This document shows positions 48,667 to 57,980 of a stretch of 64,000 nt of DNA, in pieces. This stretch comes from Alistipes sp. (GTDB lineage Bacteria > Bacteroidota > Bacteroidia > Bacteroidales > Rikenellaceae). The stretch is taken from positions 1 to 64,000 of the forward strand of contig JAITWH010000039.1 of assembly GCA_031285405.1 (NCBI GenBank), given 5' to 3'. The position numbers were made by a program, and so were the translations under genes. The notes beneath the pieces are model-generated. The model was not told the origin of the DNA and searched no databases. It saw nothing but the letters and a program-made list of their open reading frames with translations. Every line of letters begins with the position of its first letter. The first letter of the stretch is position 1.

Positions 48667-49743
48667 TCAGCTTGGATTTGGCAAATCGCTTGCGGACTTT
48701 TGCCAAGCCCAAGCAGAGCTAAGCGTCTCGTCTAAGGAGCATTCTGAGCGCCAACCTAACTCGCTCGCGGCAAGTGATGTGTCGGCCCACACGGCCTCGA
48801 CGTCTCCGGCGCGACGGTCGACGATGCGGAAAGGCACCCGCTCGCCACTCGCCCGTTCGAATCCGCGCACGAGTTCGAGCACCGACACCGGCCGCCCCGT
48901 GCCGATGTTAAACACCTCGTAGTCTGAGCGTTGTCCGCCGCCAATGATGCGTTGCACCGCCACGACGTGCGCGCGCGCAAGGTCGACCACGTCGATGTAG
49001 TCCCTGAGCGCGGTGCCGTCGGGCGTGGCGTAGTCGCCGCCGAAGACGAGCAGCTCGGACCGGATGCCCGCCGCCGTCTGCGCGATGAAGGGCAGAATGT
49101 TGCCCGGCACCCCGCGCGGCAGCTCGCCGATGAGCCCCGAACGGTGCGCGCCCACGGGGTTGAAATAGCGCAAAGCTATGCCACGTAACTTTTTTGCGTA
49201 GCCTAATCCGCCGCCAGCGTTCCGGCCGCGCAAGTCACTGGAAATCACGGTATCGCGCAGTATATCCTCACAAATCTGTTTCGAGGCGCCATAGGGCGAA
49301 GTGGCGGGTTTGCGGGGCGAGAGTTCGGTGACGGGCAGCGCGTCGGGCTGGCCGTAGACGGTGGCCGACGACGAGAAGACCACTCCCTCAACTCCGTGAG
49401 CGACAGCCATTTCGAGCAGCGCGATGAACGACCCCACGTTGTTGCGGTAGTACATCAGCGGCCGCTCGATCGACTCGCCCACCGCCTTGAACGCCGCGAA
49501 GTGGATGGCGGCGGCGAAGTTCCAACGCCCGAAAATCTCCCCCATGGCCGCCGCGTCGGTGCAGTCGGCCTCCACGAAGGGCACCTCGACCCCCGTGATG
49601 CGCCGCACCCCCTCGACCGCCGCGAGGGTCGAGTTCGACAGATTGTCGACGATCACCACGTCGAATCCCGCGCCTATCAGCTCGACCGCAGTGTGGCTGC
49701 CGATGTATCCGGCGCCTCCCGTTACCAATACAGTATGTTTCAT
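48667..49743 (-). CDS. galE: UDP-glucose 4-epimerase with an in-frame element insert
   Basis: NAD-bound epimerase interconverting UDP-glucose and UDP-galactose; 358 residues. Visible: VLVTGGAGYIGSHTAVEL, FAAFKAVGES, FSSSATVYG with the catalytic Ser, SPYGASKQ (Tyr/Lys pair), and RYFNPVGAHRSGLIGE. Between ILRDTVISSD and LRGIALRYFNP are about 14 extra residues (R-G-R-N-A-G-G-G-L-G-Y-A-K-K), absent from relatives as I remember them and encoded by an element copy (49190-49227). The insert lies on a surface stretch before a conserved strand, so the enzyme may well be active. Confidence 0.95.
   Translation of the reverse strand: MKHTVLVTGGAGYIGSHTAVELIGAGFDVVIVDNLSNSTLAAVEGVRRITGVEVPFVEADCTDAAAMGEIFGRWNFAAAIHFAAFKAVGESIERPLMYYRNNVGSFIALLEMAVAHGVEGVVFSSSATVYGQPDALPVTELSPRKPATSPYGASKQICEDILRDTVISSDLRGRNAGGGLGYAKKLRGIALRYFNPVGAHRSGLIGELPRGVPGNILPFIAQTAAGIRSELLVFGGDYATPDGTALRDYIDVVDLARAHVVAVQRIIGGGQRSDYEVFNIGTGRPVSVLELVRGFERASGERVPFRIVDRRAGDVEAVWADTSLAASELGWRSECSLDETLSSAWAWQKSASDLPNPS
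49190..49227 (-). repeat. Element inserted in frame in galE
   Basis: TTTTTTGCGTAGCCTAATCC followed by GCCGCCAGCGTTCCGGCC on the plus strand; read on the minus strand as G-R-N-A-G-G-G-L-G-Y-A-K. It matches the intergenic element at 48588-48623, 570 bp away. Confidence 0.88.
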
Positions 49744-49749
49744 AATAAT

Positions 49750-49858
49750 AAGTGGTTAGTGATTAGTGGTTAGTGGTTAGTGGTTAGTGCTACGCGGCGC
49801 ATGGCTACGCAAAATTTCTGCGTTAGCACTAACCACTAATCACTAACAACTAACCACT
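49750..49858. repeat. GGTTAGT inverted repeat between galE and the ABC permease gene
   Basis: AAGTGGTTAGTGATTAGTGG arm (49750-49788), GCTACGCGGC and GGCTACGCAAAA cores, GCGTTAGCACTAACCACTAA arm (49822-49858). Confidence 0.88.
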
Positions 49859-49859
49859 A

Positions 49860-51230
49860 TCAAGATTTATAACTGATCCATTTAGCAAGCTCCCGCAAGC
49901 TCGGTTTCTTGCCATACATAAAAATCCCCACCCGATAGATTTTGCCGGCCAGCCACACCATCGCCACAAAGGTCGCCACCAGCAGCGCGATCGACAGCGC
50001 CAACTGCCACGCCGGCACGCCGTAGGGTATTCGCTCCACCATCACCATCGGCGAGGTGAAGGGTACGAGGCTGAGCCAGAAGGCGATAGGGCCGTTCGGA
50101 TCCTGCATGGCGTTGATCATGCCGATCATGCCGAACACCAGCGGCAGCGTGATGGGCATCTGGAACTGCTGCGAGTCCTGCACATTGTCGACCGCGCTGC
50201 CCACCGCCGCGAAGGCCGCCGCGTAGAGCAGATATCCGCCCGCGAAGAAGACGAGGAAGACCGCCAACATGGGCACGATGTAACCCAAATCCATCATGCT
50301 GCCCAGCGCCGCGACCGCCTCGGGGTTATCGACAAGCGCGCTCATATCGGCCCCCATCTCGGCAGCCGGCGTTCCCGTCGGCATCCCCAAACCGTCGGCC
50401 CCTACCCCACCGGTCGCACTCATGCTTTGCGCCGCCGCCAAAATATCCTCCGGCACCATCCGATGCACGACGATGGTGCCGAACACAGCAATCACGGCGA
50501 CCCATATCACAAACTGGGTGACAGCCACGCAGGCGATGCCGACGATCTTGCCCATCATCAGTTCGAAGGGCCTCACGCTCGACACGATCACCTCCAACAC
50601 CTTGCTGTTCTTCTCCTCGATCACGCCGTTCATCACCTGCACGCCGTACAGCAGCACGAACATGTACATCAGGAATCCCAACCCATAGGCCAACCCCATC
50701 GAGAGCATGCTCGACGACTCCTTCTCGCCGCCGCTTTCGTCCACCTTGTATGCTGTGAGTCGCACGTCGGTCTTCACCTCGGCCATGATTCGGGGCAGCT
50801 CCTCGATGTCGTAGCCCTTGAGCTTCTCGGTCTCGATGATCGACGAGATGGCCCCCGCGATGGCCGCCTCGATCTCGAAGGTCGACGACGAGTAGCTGTA
50901 CAACCGCACGTCCGACGGGTCGGTCATCACATTGGGCCCCACCACCAACACCCCCCATGTGCTCTCGTGCGAGGCGTTGATCTCTTCTAAGGTGCGCTCG
51001 GTGGGCAGGTAGTCGATGGTGCCGGCATCCTCCAAGCGCGGGCCGACGACTCCGCTGCTGTCGATCACCTCGATGGTCTTTGTGTCGCTCGACCTGAGCG
51101 ACATCATCGCCACCATGCCGCCGATGAGCCCCACCATCAGCAGCGGCGTCAAAATCGTGGTTATCAGGAAACTGCGCTTGCGAACCCGCTCGTTGAACTC
51201 ACGCGCTATTACTAAGCCTATCTTACTCAT
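49860..51230 (-). CDS. ABC-2 type transporter permease (NatB-like)
   Basis: Protein of 456 residues: N-terminal membrane segment (about 22-44), a large extracytoplasmic region (about 45-180), then five to six membrane segments (GLGFLMYMFVLLYGVQVMNGVIEEK..., FVIWVAVIAVFGTI, PMLAVFLVFFAGGYLLYAAAFAAVG, LVFGMIGMI, LALSIALLVATFVAMVWLAG). This is the layout of NatB-type exporters. It is encoded directly after its ATPase gene on the same strand. Substrate unknown (sodium export or drug efflux are family roles). Confidence 0.85.
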   Translation of the reverse strand: MSKIGLVIAREFNERVRKRSFLITTILTPLLMVGLIGGMVAMMSLRSSDTKTIEVIDSSGVVGPRLEDAGTIDYLPTERTLEEINASHESTWGVLVVGPNVMTDPSDVRLYSYSSSTFEIEAAIAGAISSIIETEKLKGYDIEELPRIMAEVKTDVRLTAYKVDESGGEKESSSMLSMGLAYGLGFLMYMFVLLYGVQVMNGVIEEKNSKVLEVIVSSVRPFELMMGKIVGIACVAVTQFVIWVAVIAVFGTIVVHRMVPEDILAAAQSMSATGGVGADGLGMPTGTPAAEMGADMSALVDNPEAVAALGSMMDLGYIVPMLAVFLVFFAGGYLLYAAAFAAVGSAVDNVQDSQQFQMPITLPLVFGMIGMINAMQDPNGPIAFWLSLVPFTSPMVMVERIPYGVPAWQLALSIALLVATFVAMVWLAGKIYRVGIFMYGKKPSLRELAKWISYKS

Positions 51231-51245
51231 TGTTTGCTTTTTTTA

Positions 51246-51379
51246 ATCATGAATCTTTTTCGGAATCATGAATTATGAATCATGAATCGTTGCGTGCTTT
51301 GCACGTATATGCTGCGGCAAAGCCGCAGACATAAGGAATTCCGCAATTCATGATTCATGATTCATAATTCATGATTATT
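51246..51379. repeat. ATCATGA inverted repeat overlapping the ABC ATPase 3' end
   Basis: AATCATGAATC...AATCATGAATTATGAATC arm, GCGTGCTTTGCACGTATATG, CTGCGGC-aaa-GCCGCAG, AATTCCGCAATTCATGATTC arm. The right arm encodes the end of the ATPase gene. Confidence 0.88.
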
Positions 51380-52111
51380 AACGGCCTTGATGAAAATGTC
51401 ATGCATGGATAAGCTCTGCCTCACAACCACCCGCTCCTCGACGCTGCCGTGGCGGGCGCGCACCTCGTCGAGTGTGCCCTCCAGGATGTTGCGGCCGCCG
51501 TTGATCAGCGCGATGTGGGTGCACACCTCCTCGACGGAGGCCATGTTGTGGGTCGAGAAGATGATCGTGGCGCCGCGGTCTCTCAGACGCAGCATCTCGT
51601 CTTTGAGCAGCTGGGCGTTCAGGGGGTCGAAGCCGCTGAAGGGCTCGTCGAAGATCAGCAGCTCGGGCTCGTGCAGCACCGTGGTGATGAACTGCACCTT
51701 CTGGGCCATGCCTTTGGATAGCTCCTCGATCTTTTTGTTCCACCACCCCTCGATGCCGAACCTCACGAACCACTCGCGGGCGCGACGCTCGGCCTCGGCC
51801 TTCGACAGCCCTTTGAGCTGGGCGAAGTAGAGCACCTGGGCCCCGACGCGCATCTTTTTGTAGAGTCCCCTCTCCTCGGGCAGGTAGCCTATGCGTGCCA
51901 CGTCGGCGGGTTGCAGGGGGCGGCCGTCGAAAAATACGCTGCCCGTGTCGGGGGCGGTGATGCGGTTGACGATGCGAATGAGGGTGGTCTTGCCGGCGCC
52001 GTTGGGGCCCAGCAGCCCGAACACCGACCCGCGCGGAATCGACAGCGACACCCCGTCCAGCGCACGAAACGACCCATACTGCTTTACGACGCTTTCTGCC
52101 CTTATTATCAT
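51362..52111 (-). CDS. ABC transporter ATP-binding protein (NatA-like)
   Basis: ATPase of 249 residues pairing with the permease gene downstream. Walker A GLLGPNGAGKTTL, Q-loop with YLPEERGLYKKM, signature LSKGMAQKV, Walker B LLIFDEPFSGFD, and H-loop STHNM. The last residues (N-N-H-E-L-stop) are read from the ATCATGA repeat, so the native C-terminus was changed by the repeat. Confidence 0.93.
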   Translation of the reverse strand: MIIRAESVVKQYGSFRALDGVSLSIPRGSVFGLLGPNGAGKTTLIRIVNRITAPDTGSVFFDGRPLQPADVARIGYLPEERGLYKKMRVGAQVLYFAQLKGLSKAEAERRAREWFVRFGIEGWWNKKIEELSKGMAQKVQFITTVLHEPELLIFDEPFSGFDPLNAQLLKDEMLRLRDRGATIIFSTHNMASVEEVCTHIALINGGRNILEGTLDEVRARHGSVEERVVVRQSLSMHDIFIKAVNNHEL

Positions 52112-52123
52112 GCCTTTCGTGTT

Positions 52124-53176
52124 TTAGATTTTGCTACAAATATACGAACCTACTTCGGAAGTCGAGGCGGCGCGGCCGTTTTTTTCGACGAGGTCTTCGG
52201 TGACGACTCCCGCCACGAGCGCGTCGCCCACGGCGCGGCGAATGTCGGCGGCCTCGGCGGGCAACCCCAAGTGGTCGAGCATCATGGCGGCGGAGAGGAT
52301 TGTGGCCATCGGGTTGGCGATGTTCTTGCTGGCGGCCTGGGGATACGACCCGTGGATCGGTTCGAACAGCGCGTGACGCTCGCCCACGCTCGCCGAGGGG
52401 AGCATGCCGAGAGAGCCGCCGATGACGCTCGCCTCGTCGGTGAGGATGTCGCCGAACATGTTTTCGGTCACCATGACGTCGAAACGGGCGGGGCGCGTGA
52501 CGATCTGCATCGCCGCGTTGTCGACGAACATATACTCGATCGTGACCTCGGGGAACTCCGGCGCGATTTGTTGGGCGGTCTCGCGCCACAGGCGGGAGGT
52601 CTCCAACACGTTGGCCTTGTCGACGAGGGTGAGCAGTTTTCGCCTTTTGGCGGCGAGCTCGAACGCCATGCGCACTATCCTCTCGACCTCGGGGCGGGTG
52701 TAGGTGCAGACGTCGCGTGCGGTGTCGCCCTCGCGGGTGTGCTCGCCGAAGTAGATGCCGCCGGTGAGCTCCCTCAGACAGAGGAAGTCGGTGCCCTCGA
52801 CCACCTCGCGACGCAGCGGCGAGCGGTCGATGAGCGGCTCGAAGATCTGCACCGGACGCAGGTTGGCGAAGAGGCCCAGCGCCTTGCGCATCCTCAGCAG
52901 CCCCTGCTCGGGGCGCACTCGGGCCGTCGGGTCGTTGTCGTAGCGGGGGTCGCCTATCGCTCCGAAGAGGATTGCGTCGGCTTTTTCGCAAATCTCGTGC
53001 GTGGCGGCGGGATACGGGTCGCCCGTCGCGTCGATCGCCGCGGCGCCCACCAGCGCCTGCGTGTAATCGAAGCGGTGGCCGTGCTTTTGGGCCGTCGCGT
53101 CGAGGACCTTTACCGCCTCGTTTACTATCTCGGGGCCTATTCCGTCGCCGGGTAATAATGCTATTTTGTGTTCCAT
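52124..53176 (-). CDS. leuB: 3-isopropylmalate dehydrogenase
   Basis: NAD-dependent third step of leucine synthesis; 350 residues. [19 protein letters not shown], substrate arginines in [56 protein letters not shown], and [15 protein letters not shown] are all present. Last of the leuA-leuC-leuD-leuB series, 12 nt upstream of the ABC ATPase gene. Confidence 0.97.
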   Translation of the reverse strand: MEHKIALLPGDGIGPEIVNEAVKVLDATAQKHGHRFDYTQALVGAAAIDATGDPYPAATHEICEKADAILFGAIGDPRYDNDPTARVRPEQGLLRMRKALGLFANLRPVQIFEPLIDRSPLRREVVEGTDFLCLRELTGGIYFGEHTREGDTARDVCTYTRPEVERIVRMAFELAAKRRKLLTLVDKANVLETSRLWRETAQQIAPEFPEVTIEYMFVDNAAMQIVTRPARFDVMVTENMFGDILTDEASVIGGSLGMLPSASVGERHALFEPIHGSYPQAASKNIANPMATILSAAMMLDHLGLPAEAADIRRAVGDALVAGVVTEDLVEKNGRAASTSEVGSYICSKI

Positions 53177-53188
53177 ACCTTATTTTTT

Positions 53189-53361
53189 AATCATGAATTC
53201 TTCTTAATCATGAATCATGTTAATCATGAATCATGAATTATGAATCATGAATTGCGGAATTCCTTATGTCTGCGGCAAAGCCGCAGTTTTACACGTGCGA
53301 AGCACGCCAAGACTCATGATTCATAATTCATGATTCATGATTTCGAAAAGATTCATGATTT
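53189..53361. repeat. ATCATGA inverted repeat overlapping leuD
   Basis: Several ATCATGAAT units, GGAATTCCTTATGTCTGCGG core, CGTGCGAAGCACGCC, then ATTCATGATTCATAATTCAT repeats running into leuD to about 53361. Confidence 0.88.
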
Positions 53362-53939
53362 TTCTCGTAAGCTTCGATTTCGGGAGCAAGGCTAACAAGG
53401 TAGTCGACATCGTCGAGGCCGCCGAGGAGGCATTTTTTCTTGTAGGCGTCGATCTCGAAGCGCTCGGAGCAGCGGGTCGAGAGGATCGTAATCGTCTGGT
53501 TCTCAAGGTCGACCTCGAACTTGGCGTTGTTGTTGGCGCTGATCTCGGCGAACATCGCGCCGAGGAATCGCTCGCTCACCTCGACCGGCAGCAGGCCGTT
53601 GTTGAGCGCGTTGCCGCGAAAAATGTCGGCGAAGAAACTCGACACCACCACACGAAAACCGTAGTCGAAGAGCGCCCACGCCGCGTGCTCCCGCGACGAG
53701 CCGCAGCCGAAGTTGTGGCTGGCCACGAGTATCTCGCCCCCGTAGCGGCTGTCGTTCAGCGGAAAGTCGGGCACCGCGCATCCGTCGGGGGCGTACCGCT
53801 GGTCGCGAAACAGGTTGTCGCCGAAGCCGCGACGCTCGGTGGCCTTGAGAAAACGCGCCGGAATGATCTGGTCGGTGTCGATGTTCTCTATCGGCAGCGG
53901 GATGGCGCGGGAGGTTAGCTTTTCGAATTTCGGTATCAT
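53328..53939 (-). CDS. leuD: 3-isopropylmalate dehydratase small subunit
   Basis: Protein of 203 residues. [69 protein letters not shown] are the family signature stretches. With LeuC it isomerises 2- to 3-isopropylmalate. The final 10 residues ([10 protein letters not shown]) are a direct translation of the ATCATGA repeat. Confidence 0.96.
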   Translation of the reverse strand: MIPKFEKLTSRAIPLPIENIDTDQIIPARFLKATERRGFGDNLFRDQRYAPDGCAVPDFPLNDSRYGGEILVASHNFGCGSSREHAAWALFDYGFRVVVSSFFADIFRGNALNNGLLPVEVSERFLGAMFAEISANNNAKFEVDLENQTITILSTRCSERFEIDAYKKKCLLGGLDDVDYLVSLAPEIEAYEKNHESFRNHES

Positions 53940-53948
53940 CTTAAATCA

Positions 53949-54083
53949 ATCATGAATCATAAATATTTCGAAATCATGAATCATGAATCATGAATCGGGG
54001 TGTGCTTCGCACGTACTATGCTGCGGCAGAGCCGCAGTTAAAAAGAATTCCGCAATTCATGATTCATGATTCATGATTCATAA
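53949..54083. repeat. ATCATGA inverted repeat between leuC and leuD
   Basis: ATCATGAATCATAAATAT... arm, GTGTGCTTCGCACGTACTAT, CTGCGGC-aga-GCCGCAG, AATTCCGCAATTCATGATTC arm up to the leuC stop. Confidence 0.9.
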
Positions 54084-55475
54084 TTAACGATTGAAAATCC
54101 GTTGCGGATTTTCAATCGTGCCGGAGACTGCTGCTGCTGCGGCGACGGCGATGCCCGAAAGGTGGGTGCGTGCGCCCGGGCCCTGACGCCCCTCGAAGTT
54201 GCGGTTGGAGGTCGACACGCAGCGCGCGCCGGCGGGAATTTTGTCGGCGTTCATCGCCAGGCAGGCCGAGCAGCCGGGTTGCCTCAGCTCGAATCCGGCC
54301 TCGTTCAAGATGCGCTCCAAGCCCTCCTCGCGCGCCATGCGCTCCACCTCTTTCGAGCCCGGGACTATCCATGCGGTGACGTTCGCAGCGCGCTGGCGAC
54401 CCTCGACCAGCGAGGCGAACAGCCTCAGGTCTTCGATGCGGCCGTTGGTGCAGCTCCCCACGAAGACGTAGTCGACAGGTTTGCCGATCAGCTTTTCGCA
54501 CGAACGGAAGCCCATGTAGGTCAACGGTTTGCGGTCGGCACTGGCGGGAATCCTTCCGCCGATGGCTATCGCCTCGCCCGGGTTGGTGCCCCACGTGATC
54601 ATGGGTTGGATGCGCGCCGCGTCGAACGTGTACTCCTTGTCGAACGTCGCGTCGGGGTCGCTCACCAGCTGCCGCCAACGCTCCACCGCCGCGTCCCAAT
54701 CTGCGCCCTTCGGCGCTTCGGGCCGACCCTTCAGGTAGTCGAACGTCACATCGTCGGGTGCGACTATTCCTCCTCGGGCGCCGCACTCGATGCTCATGTT
54801 GCACACCGTCATGCGCCCCTCCATCGAGAGGCCGCGGATCGCCTCGCCCGCAAACTCGATGAAGTAGCCCGTGCCGCCCGACGCCGAGATGCGCGAGATG
54901 ATGTACAGAATAATATCTTTGGCCTCGACCCCCGCCGGCGGTGTGCCGTTGACCGTGATGCGCATCGACATCGGTTTCTGCTGAATGATGCACTGGCTGG
55001 CCAGCGCCATCTCGACCTCCGACGTGCCCACCCCGAACGCCACCGCCCCCATCGCGCCGTGCGTGGAGGTGTGGCTGTCGCCGCAAATGATCGTCATGCC
55101 CGGCTGGGTGAAGCCCTGCTCGGGGCCGATGATGTGGACTATGCCCTGCCTCGGGTGGCCCATGCCGAAGAGCGTGATTCCGTGGGCGGCGCAGTTCTCG
55201 GCGAGCGTCTCGATCTGGCGGCGACTCTGCTCCTCCTCGATCGGCAGGTGCTGATTTTGGGTCGGGATGTTGTGGTCGGCGGTGGCGGTTGTCTGCGCCG
55301 GTCGCGCGACTCTCACTCCCGCGTTGTTGATGCCGCGCTTTTCGAGCCCCGCGAAGGCCACCGGCGAGGTCACCTCGTGGATGTAGTGGCGGTCGATGTA
55401 GAGCACGCTGCGGCCTCCGTCCTCGGTCCTTACAGTGTGGGAGTCCCAGATCTTGTCTATTATTGTCTTACCCAT
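54084..55475 (-). CDS. leuC: 3-isopropylmalate dehydratase large subunit
   Basis: Aconitase-family subunit of 463 residues with a [4Fe-4S] cluster; cysteines in FVGSCTNGR and [10 protein letters not shown]. Also [30 protein letters not shown] and [10 protein letters not shown]-type sequence. The final codons ([11 protein letters not shown]) are encoded by a 14-bp inverted repeat (54088-54118), implying that the native C-terminus was replaced by an inverted copy. Confidence 0.96.
   Translation of the reverse strand: MGKTIIDKIWDSHTVRTEDGGRSVLYIDRHYIHEVTSPVAFAGLEKRGINNAGVRVARPAQTTATADHNIPTQNQHLPIEEEQSRRQIETLAENCAAHGITLFGMGHPRQGIVHIIGPEQGFTQPGMTIICGDSHTSTHGAMGAVAFGVGTSEVEMALASQCIIQQKPMSMRITVNGTPPAGVEAKDIILYIISRISASGGTGYFIEFAGEAIRGLSMEGRMTVCNMSIECGARGGIVAPDDVTFDYLKGRPEAPKGADWDAAVERWRQLVSDPDATFDKEYTFDAARIQPMITWGTNPGEAIAIGGRIPASADRKPLTYMGFRSCEKLIGKPVDYVFVGSCTNGRIEDLRLFASLVEGRQRAANVTAWIVPGSKEVERMAREEGLERILNEAGFELRQPGCSACLAMNADKIPAGARCVSTSNRNFEGRQGPGARTHLSGIAVAAAAAVSGTIENPQRIFNR
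54088..54118. repeat. Perfect 14-bp stem at the 3' end of leuC
   Basis: CGATTGAAAATCCG (54088-54101), loop TTG, CGGATTTTCAATCG (54105-54118). Coding and in frame, ending 2 nt from the stop codon. Confidence 0.9.
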
Positions 55476-55476
55476 A

Positions 55477-55584
55477 AATCATGAATAATGAATCATGAAT
55501 AATGAATCGAGGTGTGCTTTGCACGTATTATACTGCGGCGAATGCCGCAGTTATAAGGAATTCCGCAATTCATGATTCATGATT
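55477..55584. repeat. ATCATGA inverted repeat between leuA and leuC
   Basis: AAATCATGAATAATGAATCA arm, GTGTGCTTTGCACGTATTAT, CTGCGGC-gaat-GCCGCAG, GGAATTCCGCAATTCATGAT arm. Confidence 0.9.
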
Positions 55585-55604
55585 AAAAAATTGATTAACA
55601 ATTT

Positions 55605-57122
55605 TTAATTGCCTTCCGGTTTCTCAGTCACATTCAAGACCCTAAGTGCGTCGATGAAGCTCTCGACCGATGCTCGCACCGTGTCGGTGTGTGCCGAGTA
55701 GCCGTGGGCGAGGCGATCGCCGCACTTGACCTGGGTGTGGACTCGGCCGACGTCGTTCGAGCCGCGCGTCATCGCCTGGATGAGGAACTCGGTGAGCACC
55801 ACCGTCTCGTTGATGAGACTCTTGATGGCGGCGTAGGCTGCGTCGACGGGGCCGTTGCCGCTGGCCATCGCCATGCGCTCGTTGGAGCCGAACTTCAAGA
55901 CCACCGTCGCGGTGGGCATGAGGGTGCCGGTCGTCACTTGCAGATACTTTAGCTTGATGGTCTGGTTTTGCACCCTTTCGAGGTCGCCCACTAAGTAGAG
56001 CAGGTCGTAGTCGTGCACCTCTTTTTTGCGGTCGGCCAGGTCGAGGAACTTTTCGTAAGTGGAGTCCAACTCGGGCTGGTTGAGCTTGTAGCCCAACAGT
56101 TCGAGCCTGTGTCCGAGCGCGGCGCGACCACTGCGCGCGGTGAGGGCTATCTGGCTCTCGTTGATGCCCACATCCTGCGGGTCGATGATCTCGTAGGTGT
56201 CGCGCTGCTTCAAGACGCCGTCCTGATGGATGCCCGACGAGTGGGCGAAGGCGTTGCGCCCCACGATCGCCTTGTTGGGCTGCACGGGCATGTTCATGAG
56301 GCTCGACACGAGGTGCGACGCCTTGGTGATGAGCTTGGAGTCGATCTCGGTGTCGATGCCGTAGGCGGGATGTGTCCGGAGCGCCATCACGATCTCTTCG
56401 AGCGAGGTGTTGCCCGCCCGTTCGCCGATGCCGTTGACCGTCACCTCGCACTGGCGCGCACCGGCCAGCACCCCCGCGAGGGTGTTGGCGGTGGCCATGC
56501 CGAGGTCGTTGTGACAGTGGGTGGCTATGATGGCTTTGTCTATATTCGGAACGTTGTTGACAAGGTAGGCGATCTTGGCGGCGTACTCCTCGGGAAAGCA
56601 GTAGCCCGTCGTGTCGGGAATGTTGACCACAGTCGCCCCCGCCTTGATGACCGCCTCGACGACACGCGCGAGGTACTCGTTGTCGGCGCGGCCGGCATCC
56701 TCGGCGTAGAACTCGACGTCGTCGACGTAGCCGCGCGCGTAACGCACAGCCTCGGCGGCGGACTCGATGATCGCCTCGGGGGTCGAGCGCAGCTTGTTGT
56801 AGATGTGCTGGGGCGACACCCCGATGCCCGTGTGGATGCGACCCCGACGCGCCATGCGCAGACTGTCGGCGGCGACGTCGATGTCCTTCTTGACGGCGCG
56901 GGTGAGGGCGCAGATCGTCGGGCGGGTGACCGCCTTCGAGATCTCAAGCACCGAGTTGAAGTCGCCCGGGCTCGAAATCGGGAAGCCCACCTCGATCACG
57001 TCGACGCCCAGAGCTTCGAGCATGCGTGCGACCTCGATCTTCTCGGTCGTGTTGAGCTGGCAGCCCGGAACCTGCTCGCCGTCGCGCAGCGTGGTGTCGA
57101 AAATGTAGAGTTTGTCGGCCAT
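55605..57122 (-). CDS. leuA: 2-isopropylmalate synthase
   Basis: First committed step of leucine synthesis; 505 residues from the ATG at 57122 ([20 protein letters not shown]). TIM-barrel motifs: [34 protein letters not shown] and [13 protein letters not shown]. Linker and C-terminal leucine-binding regulatory domain (about 390-505). The start is chosen because the upstream 15 residues overlap the promoter. First gene of the leu series. Confidence 0.96.
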   Translation of the reverse strand: MADKLYIFDTTLRDGEQVPGCQLNTTEKIEVARMLEALGVDVIEVGFPISSPGDFNSVLEISKAVTRPTICALTRAVKKDIDVAADSLRMARRGRIHTGIGVSPQHIYNKLRSTPEAIIESAAEAVRYARGYVDDVEFYAEDAGRADNEYLARVVEAVIKAGATVVNIPDTTGYCFPEEYAAKIAYLVNNVPNIDKAIIATHCHNDLGMATANTLAGVLAGARQCEVTVNGIGERAGNTSLEEIVMALRTHPAYGIDTEIDSKLITKASHLVSSLMNMPVQPNKAIVGRNAFAHSSGIHQDGVLKQRDTYEIIDPQDVGINESQIALTARSGRAALGHRLELLGYKLNQPELDSTYEKFLDLADRKKEVHDYDLLYLVGDLERVQNQTIKLKYLQVTTGTLMPTATVVLKFGSNERMAMASGNGPVDAAYAAIKSLINETVVLTEFLIQAMTRGSNDVGRVHTQVKCGDRLAHGYSAHTDTVRASVESFIDALRVLNVTEKPEGN

Positions 57123-57160
57123 AATTATGTCGTACGTTAAGTTGTGTGCGGAAATATCCG

Positions 57161-57168
57161 CAAACATA
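57161..57168 (-). promoter_or_regulatory. -7 box TATGTTTG for leuA
   Basis: Minus-strand TATGTTTG followed by a small dyad (GCGGA-TATT-TCCGC) near the expected transcription start. No clear TTG at -33. Leucine control by an attenuator is not evident. Confidence 0.4.
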
Positions 57169-57235
57169 CGAATAATTATTTAAAAATTTTATAAATCGGC
57201 CGAAAATTTATGCGAATGTGGGTTCTGCGGGTGTT

Positions 57236-57847
57236 CTACCACGTTATGACGTTGTATTGGACGCCCACGCCGATGTAGGGTGTCGGGCCCTGCGGCGTGA
57301 CTCCCCAGCCGGTTTGGATGCCGAGGCCCCACCTTGGGGGCGGGCCGCTTCGGGGCTGGCCGCTTTTGGGCTCTCCGCGGGGGAGTGGAGTGCGGATTTC
57401 GCGGGTGATGTTGGTCGTGGTGGTGATTTTTGGGGTGGCGCGGTAGATTTCGAGCTCGATGAGCGATGGCCGGAAGCCCTCCACCACGGCTCGGTAATTG
57501 GCTGTGGTGTAGGTCTTTTGCTCGATTGGCAGCCGGAACGCCGGCGGCGATTTTTCGAGAACGTCGTTGCGGATTGTGTCGCCACTGGCGGTGTCGCCGC
57601 GGATCGGCAGGAACACTGTGTCGACGCGCGTGATGTGGCGGGTGACGGGCACGAAGGTGGTCTCTCGCAGGGTGTCTCGGATTATTATTGTGTCGGTTTG
57701 GGTTTGGGTGATGGTTTGGGTTCTGGTTTCGGTTTCTGCGTAGCTAAATCCGCCGCCGCCGTTGCGGCTGCAGCGGCCGGCGAAAAAGAGCAGTGCACAC
57801 AATAGCACCGTCAGTATTGGTCGGAGAAAAGATTTTAGGTTCATCAT
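57236..57847 (-). CDS. DUF6808-like phage/prophage membrane protein with two element inserts
   Basis: Protein of 203 residues: N-terminal membrane anchor (about 9-27, ILTVLLCALLFFAG), a Thr/Asp-rich middle (TETRTQTITQTQTDTIIIRDT) and a C-terminal GLGIQTGWGV...PYIGVGVQYNVI region typical of DUF6808 proteins found beside phage endolysins in Bacteroidetes. Two element copies are read in frame: one gives S-R-N-G-G-G-G-F-S-Y-A-E near residue 30; the other, in opposite orientation, gives K-S-P-P-A-F-R-L. It lies at one end of the prophage remnant. Confidence 0.65.
   Translation of the reverse strand: MMNLKSFLRPILTVLLCALLFFAGRCSRNGGGGFSYAETETRTQTITQTQTDTIIIRDTLRETTFVPVTRHITRVDTVFLPIRGDTASGDTIRNDVLEKSPPAFRLPIEQKTYTTANYRAVVEGFRPSLIELEIYRATPKITTTTNITREIRTPLPRGEPKSGQPRSGPPPRWGLGIQTGWGVTPQGPTPYIGVGVQYNVITW
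57531..57555 (+). repeat. Truncated element, antisense inside the DUF6808-like gene
   Basis: AGCCGGAACGCCGGCGGCGA followed by TTTTT. Opposite in orientation to the copy at 57733-57770, and truncated before the GCTACGCA part, which in this reading would bring a stop. Confidence 0.8.
57733..57770 (-). repeat. Element copy near the start of the DUF6808-like gene
   Basis: TTTCTGCGTAGCTAAATCCG followed by CCGCCGCCGTTGCGGCTG; read in frame on the minus strand as C-S-R-N-G-G-G-G-F-S-Y-A-E. Confidence 0.8.
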
Positions 57848-57878
57848 TACTGTTAAGTGATTAAAAACAAAACAAAAA

Positions 57879-57898
57879 GCCCGAGCTTCCGCTCGGGC
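57879..57898 (-). terminator. Intrinsic terminator 2 of the AT-rich gene
   Basis: On the minus strand GCCCGAGC-ggaa-GCTCGGGC followed by TTTTTG. Second of two tandem terminators. Confidence 0.85.
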
Positions 57899-57906
57899 AC
57901 AAAAAA

Positions 57907-57929
57907 GCGGTAATTTAAACGTTTACCGC
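57907..57929 (-). terminator. Intrinsic terminator 1 of the AT-rich gene
   Basis: On the minus strand GCGGTAA-acgtttaaa-TTACCGC followed by TTTTTT. Confidence 0.8.
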
Positions 57930-57980
57930 TCGCAATGTAAAGCCTTATTTGAATATCTCAAGCAAAAAAAACAGGCGCTA

